Source: Candidatus Acidiferrales bacterium
Lineage (GTDB): Bacteria; Acidobacteriota; Terriglobia; Acidiferrales; UBA7541
Assembly: GCA_030038275.1 (NCBI GenBank)
Contig: JASHPG010000176.1
Location: forward strand, 1-36,769
Reading direction: 5' to 3'
Length of the DNA: 36,769 nt
Below, one piece after another: positions 24,471 through 32,612 of the stretch. Position numbers and translations under genes: made by a program. The notes beneath the pieces were generated by a model. The model was not told where the DNA came from. It made no database searches and saw only the letters and a list, made by a program, of their open reading frames with translations. Numbering within the stretch: position 1 is the stretch's first letter; each line of letters begins with the position of its first letter.

Positions 24471-24565
24471 AGGGATCTGCTGTTTGCATTTATTTTTTCG
24501 GCGCTCCAACTCCACTGATACCGGAAGCCTTACTTAAGGTATCCAACGCATACCGCCTTCCCGAA

Positions 24566-24871
24566 CTATTTCCTTCCTCTATCTTTCGTGGACGCCCGCC
24601 GCATTCGCTGCGAAAGCAGCTTCTTGGCGCGATTCAGCTCTGCGCGGCGCGATGCGCTCAGGTTGCGACCCGCGCGGTTGATATAGAACGTCAGCATGCG
24701 CATTCCCGACCCCGGCCCTTTGGGCGACACTTTCTTCGACGCTAGCGCTCGCGCAATCGCCGGAGCGCTTTTCTTGAATAATCCCGCGGACGGATACGTC
24801 GATGCCGTCTTCACCCTGCCTGACCACCGCCTCGCTCCCTTCGCTCTTGAACTCGCGTGTTTGCGTGCCAT
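24566..24871 (-). CDS. DUF3175 family protein
   Basis: This small basic protein (101 residues) has the DUF3175 core: GLFKKSAPAIARALASKKVS, PKGPGSGMRMLTFYINRAG and NLSASRRAELNRAKKLL. The N- and C-terminal ends are Lys/Arg-rich, suggesting nucleic-acid contact, but the function is unknown. GGAGG lies upstream of the ATG with ordinary spacing. It stands alone between intergenic stretches. Confidence 0.85.
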   Translation of the reverse strand: MARKHASSRAKGARRWSGRVKTASTYPSAGLFKKSAPAIARALASKKVSPKGPGSGMRMLTFYINRAGRNLSASRRAELNRAKKLLSQRMRRASTKDRGRK

Positions 24872-25405
24872 CTTTTGCCTCCGCCCCGAAGTGTTGTCCT
24901 CAGTGCAAGCCTCCTATGGCCGAATCGGCAATCAGCCAAATCCCGCAATTATGTTCGCGTTTAGTATCCTGTTCTCTCTCGCCACCCCGGCCAGCATCGA
25001 AGCAGCGCACCCAGAGGCAAGCAAGGATCGCGGCTTTTTTGCCCTTGCTTCCTCCCGCACTTTGTGCTAACGGTAGATGGTTTTATGTGGGCGATTTTGA
25101 TTTACTAGTGAGGGGAGGAAAGGGATGAGGACGGCGGCAAGCCCGGACCGGGCCTGCGGTGCGTGTGCCGTGCTCGACGCTGGCACCCTATTCCCGGTCT
25201 GCCTCCTCTCCGGTACCGTCCCTTTGCTTTCTCTTCGGTTTTTCTTCGATTTTTCGGTCGTCAAAGGGCGGAACAGCCATTCGACCTTGCACCTATGTAA
25301 ACCACTGAAAGTAAAGGAACATAAAAATCAAAGGGCGGAACGTCCCGGTGCATCTTCTCATGCGCAATTTTCTGTTCTGGCCCTCCAGCCTCCAGCCTCT
25401 AGAAC
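24872..25405. other. Intergenic region without a supported gene
   Basis: No coding region or structured RNA could be supported in these ~530 bases. A short inverted repeat, GCCCGG-A-CCGGGC (25141-25153), was seen. The promoter for the downstream threonine ammonia-lyase operon is expected in the last part but no clear boxes were identified. Confidence 0.5.
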
Positions 25406-26614
25406 ATGGTAACCCTCAAATCTATCCAGGCCGCCACCGCGCGGATACGCGAGTCGATCTACGTCTCGCCGTTCTCCCGCTCGGAAACTTTTTCGAAGCT
25501 CACCGGCAACGACATCTACTTCAAACTCGACAATCTGCAAATCACCGGCGCGTTCAAGGAACGCGGCGCGCTCAACAAAATCCTGCTCCTCAGCGAAGCC
25601 GAAAGGGGACGCGGCGTCATCGCCGCCTCCGCCGGGAATCACTCGCAAGCCGTGGCCTACCATTCCACGAAGCGCGGCATCTCCGCCGAAATCTGCATGC
25701 CGCTGAACACGCCGATCGTAAAGGTTTCCGCCACGCGTGCTTTTGGCGCTGAAGTGATCCTCGCCGGCTCGAATTACGACGAATCCTGCCAGGAAGCGCT
25801 GCGCCGTTGCAAGGAGCAGGGCCGCACCTTCGTCCACCCCTTCGACGACGCCGCCGTAATCTCCGGCCAGGGATCGGCCGGTATCGAAATGCTGGAGCAG
25901 CAGCCGGATATCGATGTGCTCGTAATCCCCGTCGGGGGTGGCGGCCTGATTGCCGGCGTCGCGTGCGCGGTGAAAGAACTCAAGCCTAGCGTAAAGGTGA
26001 TCGGCGTCGAAACTTCCAAGCTCCCCTCGATGAAAGCCGCCATCGAGCATCACGGACCGGTAACGCTTGCCGGGAAAGCGACGATTGCAGACGGTATCGC
26101 CGTCCGCCGCGCGGGCGGAATAACCTACCCGCTCGTATGCAAATACGTGGACGACATCGTCACCGTCGATGACGAAGAAATCGCCAACGCCATTCTCCTG
26201 CTGCTCGAAAAAGAAAAAACTCTCACGGAAGGTGCCGGAGCCGTTGCCACCGCCGCCGTCGCGCAGCACAAGATTCACGCCAAAGGCAAAAAAATCGGAG
26301 TCTTCGTCAGCGGTGGCAATATCGATGTCTCTCTGCTCTCGCGTATCATCGAGCGCGGGCTGGTAAAAGACGGACGCCTGCTGCGCCTGCGCATCCATTT
26401 GCCCGATCATCCAGGCTCGCTGCAGCGGCTGGCGCAGGTCATCGCAGAGCACAAAGCCAACATCGTTGAAACCATGTACGACCGCTCGCATTACGGCGTG
26501 CTTCTTGGCGATGCCGTCATAGACATCACCATCGAAACGCGCGGCCCAGAACACATAGCCGAAATCCGCGCCGATCTCGATGCCTCCGGCTATTCCCACG
26601 AGCGGATCGTCTGA
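25406..26614 (+). CDS. ilvA: Threonine ammonia-lyase (PLP-dependent) with C-terminal ACT domain
   Basis: The protein has 402 residues. The PLP fold shows the cofactor lysine Lys51 in ITGAFKERGA, the substrate/phosphate loop SAGNHSQ near 75 and the glycine loop PVGGGGLIAG near 175. A C-terminal ACT-like domain (LLRLRIHLPDHPGSLQRLAQ to the end) is of the type in the 'short' threonine dehydratase family. It deaminates threonine to 2-oxobutyrate for isoleucine synthesis or catabolism. Serine racemase/serine dehydratase activity is a possible alternative for close relatives. It is followed 7 nt later by a thioesterase gene and then an aminotransferase, forming an operon. No strong ribosome-binding site was found. 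Confidence 0.9.
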   Translation: MVTLKSIQAATARIRESIYVSPFSRSETFSKLTGNDIYFKLDNLQITGAFKERGALNKILLLSEAERGRGVIAASAGNHSQAVAYHSTKRGISAEICMPLNTPIVKVSATRAFGAEVILAGSNYDESCQEALRRCKEQGRTFVHPFDDAAVISGQGSAGIEMLEQQPDIDVLVIPVGGGGLIAGVACAVKELKPSVKVIGVETSKLPSMKAAIEHHGPVTLAGKATIADGIAVRRAGGITYPLVCKYVDDIVTVDDEEIANAILLLLEKEKTLTEGAGAVATAAVAQHKIHAKGKKIGVFVSGGNIDVSLLSRIIERGLVKDGRLLRLRIHLPDHPGSLQRLAQVIAEHKANIVETMYDRSHYGVLLGDAVIDITIETRGPEHIAEIRADLDASGYSHERIV

Positions 26615-26621
26615 TTCCGCC

Positions 26622-27053
26622 ATGAAAACGAAAAAGCTCGCGGCTCCGCAAGTCCGCGCGGTGCTCGGGAAAATCCGCTTTGCGGGGCTTCTCGGCGTTC
26701 GCCTCGCCGCCTTGCATCGGGATGGACTCACCCTCGAATGCGCCGTCCGCAAGGAGCTGCTGAATAGCGCCGGCGTGCTGCACGGCGGCGTAGCCGCCAC
26801 GCTCGCGGACGCGGCGGTTGGCGTTGCGCTGCATTATCTGCTCGGCAGCCATCGTTCCATCACCACCGTCGAAATGAAGATCAATTATTTTCGCCCGGTG
26901 ACGGAGGGAAAAATCTTCGCGCGCGCCCACATGCTGCGAATGGGATCGACAATTTGCGTCGGCCGCGTCGATATAGCCGATTCCAAACGCAAGCTCGTTG
27001 GCGCCGCTGTCGCCACGTACATGATTTTGCCAGCTCGGGGCGGCGCCTCATGA
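26622..27053 (+). CDS. Hotdog-fold thioesterase (PaaI/YbgC-like)
   Basis: ATG 26622 gives 143 residues. The PaaI-type hotdog signature is present: LLNSAGVLHGGVAATLADAA (with HGG and the catalytic-region Asp) then TTVEMKINYFRPV. It is expected to hydrolyse an acyl-CoA; the substrate is not predictable. The gene sits 7 nt after the threonine ammonia-lyase and its stop overlaps the aminotransferase start (ATGA), so the three are surely co-transcribed. Confidence 0.88.
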   Translation: MKTKKLAAPQVRAVLGKIRFAGLLGVRLAALHRDGLTLECAVRKELLNSAGVLHGGVAATLADAAVGVALHYLLGSHRSITTVEMKINYFRPVTEGKIFARAHMLRMGSTICVGRVDIADSKRKLVGAAVATYMILPARGGAS

Positions 27054-28246
27054 GCCGGCGCGCCATTTTCGCCGCACGCACCAATTGGACGCTTGAGGAA
27101 AACGCCTACACGCGCGCCCTGCGGCGTCACCGCCAATCCGGCCGCAAAATTCTCGACCTTACCGCCTCGAATCCCACCACCTGCGGTTTTCATTACGACG
27201 AATCGGCGATTCTCGGCGCGTTGCAAAATGCCGCCGCGTTGCATTACGATCCGCAATCGAAAGGCTTGTTATCCGCGCGCGCGGCCGTGGTCGAATACTA
27301 CCGGGAAATCGGCGCGCAAGTTGATCCCGAGCGCCTGATCCTGACCACCGGCACCAGCGAAGCGTATTCGTTCCTGTTCCGGCTGGTGTGCGAGCCGCGC
27401 GATGAAGTGCTCGTCGCTCATCCCAGCTACCCGCTTTTCGATTTCCTCGCTTCCATTCACGACGTGAAGCTGCGCCCGTTTCCCCTGGTTTACGACCATG
27501 GCTGGCAAATCGACTTCAGCGAACTAGAAAAGTGCGTTGGCGCATGGACGCGCGCGATCCTGCTGGTTCATCCGAATAATCCCACGGGAAATTTCGTCAG
27601 CGCCGCGGAAGCCGAAAAGCTGAATGCGTTGTGCGCGCAACATAGTCTCGCGCTCGTGGTGGACGAAGTGTTTTTAGACTACCGGCTGCCGGGCCGCGAA
27701 ACGCGAGGCGCGATCCACGGCACGTTCGCCCGGAATTCAGCGGCGCTCACCTTCGTGCTTAGCGGTCTTAGCAAAATCTCCGCGCTGCCGCAAATGAAAG
27801 TCGGATGGATTGCCGCGAGCGGCCCTGAAAACCTGGTGCGCGATGCCGTTGCGCGCATTGAGGTCATCGCCGATACGTACCTTTCGCTCAGCGCTCCCAT
27901 TCAGCATGCCGTACCCACGCTGCTCGCGCAGCGAAAAACTCTTCAGCCGCGGCTGATCTCACGAGTCGCGTCGAACTTGCGTAATCTCGATGCCCAGCTT
28001 GCTAACCAATCTCTCGTCTCACGTCTGGAATTGGATGGCGGGTGGTACGCGGTGTTGCGCGTTCCAGCCGTGCAATCGGATGAGGATCTCGCGATCGAAT
28101 TGCTCGACCGGTGCTCGGTAGCAGTGCATCCCGGACATTTCTACGAATTTTCAGGCGAGGGTTTTTTAGTGGTGAGCTTGCTCCCGCCTTCAGGCCAATT
28201 CGAGGAAGGAGCGCGGCGCTTGCTGGCGCACGTCAATGCGCGTTGA
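27050..28246 (+). CDS. Class I/II PLP-dependent aminotransferase
   Basis: ATG 27050 overlaps the previous stop and gives 398 residues. Fold-type I aminotransferase motifs are present: LDLTASNPTTCGF, the PLP-contacting TTGTSEAYSFLF, HPNNPTGNF, VVDEVFLDYR and the cofactor lysine Lys242 in GLSKISALPQMKVGW. It transfers an amino group between an amino acid and a 2-oxo acid. Together with threonine ammonia-lyase upstream, an amino-acid synthesis or degradation role is likely; the exact substrate is not determined. Confidence 0.9.
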   Translation: MSRRAIFAARTNWTLEENAYTRALRRHRQSGRKILDLTASNPTTCGFHYDESAILGALQNAAALHYDPQSKGLLSARAAVVEYYREIGAQVDPERLILTTGTSEAYSFLFRLVCEPRDEVLVAHPSYPLFDFLASIHDVKLRPFPLVYDHGWQIDFSELEKCVGAWTRAILLVHPNNPTGNFVSAAEAEKLNALCAQHSLALVVDEVFLDYRLPGRETRGAIHGTFARNSAALTFVLSGLSKISALPQMKVGWIAASGPENLVRDAVARIEVIADTYLSLSAPIQHAVPTLLAQRKTLQPRLISRVASNLRNLDAQLANQSLVSRLELDGGWYAVLRVPAVQSDEDLAIELLDRCSVAVHPGHFYEFSGEGFLVVSLLPPSGQFEEGARRLLAHVNAR

Positions 28247-28303
28247 TCCGTCGAATTGAGAAGGGAACTGTTCGATTAAATGGAAGGGAGCGCCGGACCA
28301 GCG

Positions 28304-28327
28304 CCCCGCGCATTTTGCGGCGCGGGG
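28304..28327. terminator. GC-rich hairpin between convergent genes
   Basis: CCCCGCGC-N8-GCGCGGGG is a perfect 8-bp stem with an 8-nt loop, midway between the aminotransferase end (28246) and the cytochrome c end (28355). Its position suits a two-way terminator, but no T run follows on either strand. Confidence 0.45.
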
Positions 28328-28354
28328 ACGCCGGGATGCTACGGTGAATTTCAG

Positions 28355-28759
28355 CTATTTCTTTTTGCCGAAGGTCCGAACGTAAGCGACCAGCAACTTA
28401 ATCTGGCCGGCGTCCAGGGTGGATTTAAACGGCGGCATATTGCCCTTGCCGTTTGCGATCTGGTCGGTGATTTGCGCGTTGGTCAGTTTTTGAACCGCGG
28501 CCGAACTCAGGTCCGGCGCATTGAGCGCCTTGCCGGTCGCCGTTCCGTGGCCATCCTGGCCGTGGCAAACCGCGCAATTGGCGCCGAAGAGCGATTCACC
28601 CGTGTCGGCGGCTTTAGCGGATGGGGCCGCGCCAGCCACTCCCAGAAACAACATCGCGCTCGCGGAAACCGCCACAATGCCCGACCGAAGCGCGCGCCGG
28701 GAGAACGTTTTGGCGCCCGCGCTGGATTTGCCGCCCAATATGCTCTGTCCCATGTTCAA
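28355..28759 (-). CDS. Exported class I-type c cytochrome
   Basis: The start is TTG 28759, 7 nt from AAGGAGG. ATG 28753 is the alternative, 13 nt away. The protein has about 134 residues with a basic N-terminus, a hydrophobic segment (GIVAVSASAMLFLGVAGAA) acting as signal or anchor, and a single c-type haem domain. The domain has CAVCH for covalent haem attachment and NMPPF supplying the Met axial ligand. It is a periplasmic electron carrier; partners are not encoded nearby. Confidence 0.88.
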   Translation of the reverse strand: MNMGQSILGGKSSAGAKTFSRRALRSGIVAVSASAMLFLGVAGAAPSAKAADTGESLFGANCAVCHGQDGHGTATGKALNAPDLSSAAVQKLTNAQITDQIANGKGNMPPFKSTLDAGQIKLLVAYVRTFGKKK

Positions 28760-29104
28760 GATACCGCCTCCTTGTGGACAACGACTTTCTCGGTCACTCG
28801 CTGAACGCCCGGTCGCGCCGAAGCCCATCCTCGCGAGCGCAACGTACACAAGCTATTTTGCCCTACCGAAGGCTCGGCTGTAAACGGAAACGCCAAATCC
28901 GCGTTTCAATATCAGCGGATGCCACGATTTACAATTGTGGAAGCCGCTCGGGAACACGTGCGGGAAACGAAAGTTGCTTCCCCAAGCGCAAATTGCGCAT
29001 CTAAAAAGTCGGGTACGGGATTTGACGCCATCAAGATACTGACTTGCGGTGTGGCAACACGGCAAGCGGGTACTCCACTGAGGGAGAAGAGCCTTGTCTC
29101 TGAA

Positions 29105-29332
29105 ATGCGCGCGAACCCGCAATGTTCAGCGCCGTTCGACTACCGGGAGGGGCAACTGATTCGAACCCATCGTGGCGCCGAAGGCTCCGGTGAAGTCAAG
29201 CACTTCTGGCTATGCGGAGCCTGCGCGCGCCGGTACTTCCTGGAATACAGGCGCGGTGAAGGCATGCTGCTGATGCCGCGTCCCACGGGCCGCAACTTCC
29301 GGCCGGGAAACGGCCACGGAGTTGCAGCCTGA
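29105..29332 (+). CDS. Small zinc-ribbon-like protein
   Basis: ATG 29105 gives 75 residues. A Cys near the start (NPQCSAPFDYREGQLIRTHR) and a CxxC pair (HFWLCGACARRYFLEY) resemble the short zinc-ribbon proteins common in Acidobacteriota. The function is unknown. A longer reading from 28919 lacks a ribosome-binding site and protein-like sequence, so the shorter form was chosen. Confidence 0.6.
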   Translation: MRANPQCSAPFDYREGQLIRTHRGAEGSGEVKHFWLCGACARRYFLEYRRGEGMLLMPRPTGRNFRPGNGHGVAA

Positions 29333-29435
29333 GCAGATGCACTCCTGTCAGGGTAGCCAGCGTGGGGCGGAATTGCGACTGACGATTCAGCACGCACGCT
29401 GAGCGCCGCAACGTTGCTGCTTGCGAGCGCCGCGT

Positions 29436-30512
29436 TCAGCTATGCGAATCCTGATGGCGACGTGCCAGCGGGAATTTTAACGTCAGCTTGGGAACGATGA
29501 ATTCCTCCACTACGTTGGCCAGCGCCGCGGCTCCCACCCCAATACCCGCGCTTTCGAACGTCAGCGCCGCGCCGTTGCGATTCTGCGGCGGATAGTAGAG
29601 ATTCGAAATCGCGCCGGCGCCAAGATCTCCAAGGATGCTTGAGTAGTTGGGCTGCCAGCGCCCATTATCGCCCTTGCAAATCACCGCGGCGGCTATCGCG
29701 TAGTACAGGCGCTGGCGAACGCTGCCATCTGCTTTGTAGAAGAATCGCGGATCCTGTTTGAATACCGCCGGCAAAATCGCGCTGCCGAGAAACGTACCGA
29801 TCGCCACGTCCGCATAGGACGCAGCGTAGCGCTTACCGTAACCCTCCGCGCCCATCCCGAAGCCAGAATACTCGCCGCTTTCCTGCTCCATTCCGGCGAC
29901 CGCGGCGACAACTCCGAAAGTGACTGGATCGATCGTGGATTTCCACGCCAATTGAAATTTCTGATGAGCATCGAGCGGCGCGGCGTTTGGAATGTAGGTC
30001 ACGTAAAAATTCGGAACTACGCCGAGCACCCGCTGCCGCTCTTCCTGTTTCACCTGCTCTTGCGCGATTACAGACTCCGGCTTGACGACGACCTGGGTGA
30101 CGACGGGCGCCAGAACAAGACCGATTGCGGAGAGCGTGTGGTATTCGCCCGGCTTGAGCACGCCCGAAATGGCCACGGACTTGAAATCCGTAGCCGCGAC
30201 GGAGAGCTGGAATGGACCGGGAGCGACATTCGAGAAAGAAAATTGGCCGCCCTGGTCGGTATCAGTGTTTAACGAAACCTGGCCCTCGCGAGCGAGCGTA
30301 ACGTGCGCGCCGTAAACGGGTGTGCCGCGCTGGTCCACCACGCTTCCAACAATGCTTCCGGTGGCTTCCGGGTCAGGTGATTGCGCGAGCGCTGCTTGGG
30401 ATTGTGCCCGGGCCGGCCACACGCAGATCAGGATGGCGGCGCTCAACCACAACAATATACTCACCATAGGACGGAAGAAGTTGCGGGACGAAATTTGCCT
30501 CTCGCGGCTCAC
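29436..30512 (-). CDS. Secreted carboxypeptidase-regulatory-like domain protein
   Basis: The protein has 358 residues. A signal peptide (FFRPMVSILLWLSAAILICV, ending ARAQ) is followed by a CarboxypepD_reg-like beta-sandwich (GSIVGSVVDQRGTPVYGAHV, GQFSFSNVAPGPFQLSVAAT). The C-terminal part, of unknown fold, is rich in Gly/Ala and aromatic residues (FLGSAILPAVFKQDPRFFYK, SNLYYPPQNRNGAALTFESA). This layout is frequent in Acidobacteriota and is probably outer-membrane associated; the function is unknown. It is convergent with the small zinc-ribbon gene. Confidence 0.8.
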   Translation of the reverse strand: MSRERQISSRNFFRPMVSILLWLSAAILICVWPARAQSQAALAQSPDPEATGSIVGSVVDQRGTPVYGAHVTLAREGQVSLNTDTDQGGQFSFSNVAPGPFQLSVAATDFKSVAISGVLKPGEYHTLSAIGLVLAPVVTQVVVKPESVIAQEQVKQEERQRVLGVVPNFYVTYIPNAAPLDAHQKFQLAWKSTIDPVTFGVVAAVAGMEQESGEYSGFGMGAEGYGKRYAASYADVAIGTFLGSAILPAVFKQDPRFFYKADGSVRQRLYYAIAAAVICKGDNGRWQPNYSSILGDLGAGAISNLYYPPQNRNGAALTFESAGIGVGAAALANVVEEFIVPKLTLKFPLARRHQDSHS

Positions 30513-30740
30513 AGTGCTTATTGATATTGTCGCCCGGATTCGTTCCCAATTCTTTCGGGGCAGCCGCTATCTGTGTGTAGTCGGTAAAGCGAACGGCGCG
30601 CAACATTAAACGAACCGCTGCTTTCGGAATGTTTCGATCACCGGCTCTCGCCCAATCGACAGTGGATAGATGCCGCTGATGAGTTTATGGTTCGCCGTGG
30701 TGATGCGAATACTATGCAACTGTGACGGTACGGCCATTAA

Positions 30741-31871
30741 TCAGCTCGGTTTTTTGTGCGGTTTGCGCAGGCCTGCTTGTTCGAGCAGTGGCAGAACGCC
30801 GCGGACGAAGCGCTCGACGCCCTCGACGTGATCGACCCATGTGAAAATGATGCCGTCGATTCCAGCATTTGAGATTCGGACGAGCTCTTCGGCAATGGAT
30901 TGCCCGGTGCCGATGAGCGGATGCCCCGCGCCCATGGACATGCGCTTGCGCATGAACGCAAGCTGAGGCGAGTCCGCGGGAACATTGTTCTCCTTGCTGA
31001 TCGTTTCCATGATGCTGTCCATGCACTCGTTATCGACGTATTCCTCCGTGTAGCGGCGGACGAATTCGTCGGCATCTTTCTGCGTGTCGCGCTGCACCAT
31101 GGAAGCGTTGGTCCAGAGCTGTAGTTCGCGGCCGGATTCCTCGCGCGCCATGCGCTTGTAACTTTCGATCTGTGGCTTCCACTCTTCGGGAGTCTCTCCG
31201 CGCAAGCTGATCAAACCTATATCGGAGTTCCTTGCTGAAAAGCGTATGCCCGCGGGAGATTGCGCCGCGTTCATGATGGGGATGCCGCCTTCCTGCAGCG
31301 GGTGCGGGCGCGAAATGGCTTTCTTCATGCGGAAATATTTGGACTGGTAGTCGAATTCGCCGGGATCGGTCCAGAGGCGGCGCAGGATCCGCAGCCATTC
31401 TTCCAAATAGACGTAGCGCTGATCGTGCTCCATCAAGTCGATGCCAAACATGTCGAACTCGCGGCGATTCCAGCCGCCGACGACGTTGAGCGAGCAGCGA
31501 CCGCCGGAAATCGCGTCGATGGTGGCGCACTGCTTGGCGACGAGCACCGGATGCATATTCGGCGCGTGCGATGTGGCGAACACCGACGAATACTTCGTGG
31601 CCTGCGCGATGCCGGCGGCCCAGGTGAACACGTCGAACACGACGTTCGAATAGTGATCGGGCTTGTCGTCGAGGTAGCCCTTCCAGCGCGCGATGGGAAC
31701 GATGGCCTCCAGGCCGGCCGCGTCCGCAATCCGCGCGCCCGCCACGCAAGCTTCCCACGTGGTATCGCGGCGCTCGGGAATGAACGTCATGTACGGCACT
31801 GTATTGGTGCAAAAAGTGCCGAGTTTCAGTTTGTTGTCGTTGAAAACAGGATTCGTAGGTTTGTTGGACAC
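30741..31871 (-). CDS. Luciferase-like FMN-dependent monooxygenase
   Basis: The protein is a TIM-barrel member of the bacterial luciferase/LLM family (RutA/SsuD-like). It shows LKLGTFCTNTVPYMTF, ISGGRCSLNVVGGWNRREFD, YQSKYFRMKKAISRPHPLQ, and MNAAQSPAGIRFSARNSDIG. It uses reduced FMN to oxidise a small organic substrate, with reductase supplied elsewhere (family knowledge). GTG 31871 (VSNKPTNPVFNDNKL) gives 376 residues and matches the usual start of the family. A longer reading from ATG 31964 is possible. Neither has a clear ribosome-binding site. Confidence 0.85.
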   Translation of the reverse strand: MSNKPTNPVFNDNKLKLGTFCTNTVPYMTFIPERRDTTWEACVAGARIADAAGLEAIVPIARWKGYLDDKPDHYSNVVFDVFTWAAGIAQATKYSSVFATSHAPNMHPVLVAKQCATIDAISGGRCSLNVVGGWNRREFDMFGIDLMEHDQRYVYLEEWLRILRRLWTDPGEFDYQSKYFRMKKAISRPHPLQEGGIPIMNAAQSPAGIRFSARNSDIGLISLRGETPEEWKPQIESYKRMAREESGRELQLWTNASMVQRDTQKDADEFVRRYTEEYVDNECMDSIMETISKENNVPADSPQLAFMRKRMSMGAGHPLIGTGQSIAEELVRISNAGIDGIIFTWVDHVEGVERFVRGVLPLLEQAGLRKPHKKPS

Positions 31872-31977
31872 GGCCGTTATTTTGCCAGAGTTCGTCCGTT
31901 CTTGCAGAAGGGAATCGCGCGAAAAGAAGCCTCGCTGAACTGACCATTCTGAGGTTCCGGCCATGTAGCCGGCGAAT

Positions 31978-32026
31978 TTGGATAGTTGGGCGCAATACGA
32001 TATGATGTTGATACTGCGTATATACG
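31978..32026 (+). promoter_or_regulatory. mazEF promoter and operator-like palindrome
   Basis: TTGGAT (31978-31983) and TATGAT (32001-32006) are spaced by exactly 17 bp, a good sigma-70-type promoter. CGTATATACG (32017-32026), a perfect 10-bp palindrome, lies in the leader just before GGAG and the ATG at 32036. It is a likely MazE/MazEF repressor site. Confidence 0.6.
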
Positions 32027-32035
32027 GAGATTCGA

Positions 32036-32278
32036 ATGAAGACTGTGGTAAAGAAGTGGGGCAATAGCGCGTCGGTGCGAATTCCGAGGCAGTTAATGAA
32101 AGCGGCGCGCCTGCAAATTGATGAAACGGTGGATGTTCGCGAAGAATCAGGCCGGATTGTGATCGAGCCGGTGCGGCGGAAGGAGTACAGTCTCGCCGAT
32201 CTCTTGAAAGGAATCACGCGCAAAAATTTGCACCGCGAGCTCGATTTCGGACCGCCGGTCGGACGAGAAGTGTGGTAA
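32036..32278 (+). CDS. mazE: MazE-family (AbrB-type) antitoxin
   Basis: The protein has 80 residues. The first ~50 form the MazE/AbrB swapped-hairpin DNA-binding domain (KKWGNSASVRIPRQLMKAAR, ETVDVREESGRIVIEPV). The acidic/hydrophobic tail (YSLADLLKGI, LDFGPPVGREVW) is the MazF-binding part. The stop overlaps the mazF ATG (TAATG). It should repress its own promoter through the palindrome upstream. Confidence 0.93.
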   Translation: MKTVVKKWGNSASVRIPRQLMKAARLQIDETVDVREESGRIVIEPVRRKEYSLADLLKGITRKNLHRELDFGPPVGREVW

Positions 32279-32610
32279 TGGAGCGGCACTATACTCCGGC
32301 GGCGGGCGACATCGTCTGGTTGGATTTCAATCAACAAGCTGGCCGAGAGCAGACTGGGCACCGGCCTGCGGTTGTGCTCAGCGCCATGGAATACAACGCC
32401 AAGACGGGGCTAATGATCTGCTGCCCCATGACTACTCAGATCAAGAATTATCCGTTTGAGGTGCGGATTCTCGGAGACCCGCCGAGCGTTGTCTTGGCGG
32501 ACCAGGTAAAGAGCTTCGATTGGCGGGAGCGCAGAGCGAAACGGAAGGGGGTGCTCTCGTCCGATGAACTTGAGGACGTACGGGCTAAGGTTCGCGCGAT
32601 TATCGGATAA
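32278..32610 (+). CDS. mazF: MazF-family endoribonuclease toxin
   Basis: The protein has 110 residues with MazF/PemK motifs: AGDIVWLDF, GHRPAVVLSA (with the active-site Arg), CPMTTQIK (active-site Thr) and ADQVKSFDWRERRA. MazF cuts single-stranded mRNA at short sequences (family knowledge). ATG 32278 is coupled to the antitoxin stop. It ends 2 bp before the convergent metallophosphoesterase gene. It appears complete and is the only toxin-antitoxin pair outside the island. Confidence 0.95.
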   Translation: MERHYTPAAGDIVWLDFNQQAGREQTGHRPAVVLSAMEYNAKTGLMICCPMTTQIKNYPFEVRILGDPPSVVLADQVKSFDWRERRAKRKGVLSSDELEDVRAKVRAIIG

Positions 32611-32612
32611 TC

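Noticed and set aside
25125-25412. 95-codon plus-strand open frame before the threonine ammonia-lyase
   Set aside because: Sequence is not protein-like, no family recognised, and it overlaps the next gene's start in another frame.
25358-26800. 480-codon minus-strand open frame opposite threonine ammonia-lyase
   Set aside because: Composition is a mirror of the plus-strand gene and no family is recognisable.
31030-32361. 443-codon minus-strand open frame in another frame of the monooxygenase gene
   Set aside because: Arg/His-rich shadow; the frame of the monooxygenase has clear motifs, and this one also runs through mazE.
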